This document shows positions 63,123 to 64,000 of a stretch of DNA of 64,000 nucleotides, in pieces. The position numbers and the translations under genes were made by a program. Positions within the stretch are counted from its first letter, which is position 1. Every line of letters begins with the position of its first letter. The notes beneath the pieces were generated by a model. That model had not been told where the DNA came from and searched no databases. It saw only the letters and a list, made by a program, of their open reading frames with translations. The DNA lies in contig CANNCZ010000001.1 of the NCBI GenBank assembly GCA_947503275.1, positions 1-64,000 of the forward strand, written 5' to 3'. The DNA comes from an uncultured Erythrobacter sp. (GTDB lineage: Bacteria > Pseudomonadota > Alphaproteobacteria > Sphingomonadales > Sphingomonadaceae).

Positions 63123-64000
63123 ATGAAACTCACAAACCTAATTGGCGGCGCCGTTTGCGCCATCGCTCTCGCCACCAGCCCCGCGCTTGCGGACGATCCG
63201 GTGGGTGAACGCACCCAAGCGCAGGAACAGGCATCTTTCCAAGCGGACCGCGCCGATATCCTCGCGATGGCAGGCGATTTCCGCGTTACCTTCGACATGA
63301 AAGAGACGACCCCGTGGCGCGAAGATTATGAGCCGATCGATGCCAAAATCTCAGGCGGTCATGAAAGCGTGCGGGTGATTGAGGATACGGGCCGCAAGAT
63401 CGTGCTGCAGCATTTGTTGGTTGTGGGATCAGACGATAACCCGTTTGTGATCAAACACTGGCGTCAAGATTGGGAATATGAACCTGAGCAAATCCTGACC
63501 TACAACAGCGCCGGACAATGGGTGCTCGAAGATGTTCCGGAAGCGATGCGGGCAGGGCGATGGTCGCAAACCGTCTATCAGGTCGATGACAGCCCGCGTT
63601 ATGCGGGATGGGGCCAATGGCAGACGACCAATGGCGTGCGCCGTTGGCGATCAAATTGGACCGTTCGCCCGCTGGCACGCCGCGATGCGACCCGGAACCC
63701 GGACTATGATCACTACCAATCAATCAACCGTCATCAGCCATTCCCCGGTGGTTGGATCCACTGGCAGGACAATACAAAGATGAAATGGGTCGACGGTGAA
63801 GCTGTGCCTTATGTGCAGGAAAGCGTCCTTAACACCTATGTCGCCTTCGATGGTTATCCGACCGATGCCGCCGATGCCTATTGGGCAGCAACTGAGGATT
63901 ACTGGGCCGTCGTGCGCGCGGAATGGGACAAAGCCATTGCAAGCGGCAATGGCGTGACTGTCGAGGAAGAGGCCAACACAGGTACCGTGATCAGTGGGCG
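63123..64000 (+). CDS. DUF6607 family protein, cut by window end
   Basis: At least 292 codons in the window with no stop. ATG has GGAGA 8-9 nt upstream. Signal peptide about 1-23 (TSPALA/DD). The mature part MAGDFRVTFDMKETTPWREDYEP, HLLVVGSDDNPFVIKHWRQDWEYEPE, GWGQWQTTNGVRRWRSNW and HQPFPGGWIHWQDNTKMKWVDGE is the tryptophan-rich DUF6607 pattern. Genes of this family regularly follow heme-type TonB receptors, so a role in heme or iron acquisition is likely, but no biochemical function is known. It shares the Fur-controlled transcript. Confidence 0.82.
   Translation, partial: MKLTNLIGGAVCAIALATSPALADDPVGERTQAQEQASFQADRADILAMAGDFRVTFDMKETTPWREDYEPIDAKISGGHESVRVIEDTGRKIVLQHLLVVGSDDNPFVIKHWRQDWEYEPEQILTYNSAGQWVLEDVPEAMRAGRWSQTVYQVDDSPRYAGWGQWQTTNGVRRWRSNWTVRPLARRDATRNPDYDHYQSINRHQPFPGGWIHWQDNTKMKWVDGEAVPYVQESVLNTYVAFDGYPTDAADAYWAATEDYWAVVRAEWDKAIASGNGVTVEEEANTGTVISG

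Noticed and set aside
1..64000. CRISPR array, insertion sequence, prophage, tRNA or rRNA genes
   Set aside because: No regularly spaced repeats, transposase, integrase, tRNA-like cloverleaf or rRNA segments were seen; the S74 remnant alone does not indicate a prophage.

Overview
The window looks like a chromosomal segment of a marine or aquatic alphaproteobacterium of the Sphingomonadales, most likely Erythrobacteraceae. The pointers are three large TonB-dependent receptors, flavin-dependent tryptophan-halogenase-like genes paired with a DUF6445 gene, an EcfG-type ECF sigma factor, and a moderately GC-rich, compactly coding layout. No 16S rRNA or other taxonomic marker is present, so this is inference. 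I see no tRNA, rRNA, CRISPR array, integrase or transposase.

Region 1 (331-19149) is a maltodextrin/starch utilisation locus. A TonB-dependent receptor (2947-5742) lies divergent from a halogenase-like/DUF6445 pair. A four-gene minus-strand operon (secreted GH13 amylase, GH13 alpha-glucosidase, LacI-family regulator, second halogenase-like protein) is divergent from an MFS sugar transporter and a GH13 lipoprotein. An FG-GAP/ASPIC-UnbV lipoprotein and a GH97 alpha-glucosidase complete the set. The palindrome TGCAAA-TT-TTTGCA occurs upstream of the transporter and upstream of the GH97 gene, inside an identical 22-bp block, and once more within the DUF6445 gene. It is the best candidate operator for the LacI protein. 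Polymer would be cut at the surface, taken through the TonB receptor, hydrolysed in the periplasm and imported by the MFS carrier.

Region 2 (19502-26788) is a complete RND efflux operon (adaptor, permease, outer-membrane lipoprotein) with a divergent AraC-type regulator. Region 3 (26955-37080) is a group of stress and envelope genes: DUF2254, a 34-residue peptide, a PLDc_N-like peptide, a DUF2383 four-helix protein, MscS with a BON domain, an EcfG-like sigma factor, a PPOX-fold stress protein, a Crp/Fnr regulator, hemerythrin, DUF421, a flavin reductase, DUF2177 and a membrane-anchored EEP phosphatase. Several promoters resemble the EcfG consensus GGAAC-N16/17-(c)GTT.

Region 4 (37242-48570) is the least familiar part. 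A sulfatase/TonB-receptor operon is divergent from an operon encoding an extradiol-dioxygenase-like VOC protein, a fumarylacetoacetate-hydrolase-family enzyme, an SRPBCC-MDR oxidoreductase fusion and a TetR regulator. Next to it is an operon for a beta-propeller lipoprotein and a four-EF-hand protein. A palindrome ATGAGA-N4-TCTCAT occurs twice in the sulfatase/VOC divergent promoter region and once at the propeller promoter, which suggests one TetR regulon for uptake, desulfation and ring cleavage of an unknown sulfated, probably aromatic, substrate.

Region 5 (48600-64000) is mixed: a remnant of an S74 peptidase-type domain, an NTF2-like lipoprotein, two AraC regulators, an S9 peptidase, two uncharacterised proteins, an AmpG-like MFS protein, a winged-helix/TolB-like/TPR regulator, and a Fur-box-controlled hemoglobin-type TonB receptor followed by a DUF6607 protein cut by the window end. 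Four copies of a dispersed noncoding repeat lie between genes across the window (about 235, 19201, 48624 and 55975).
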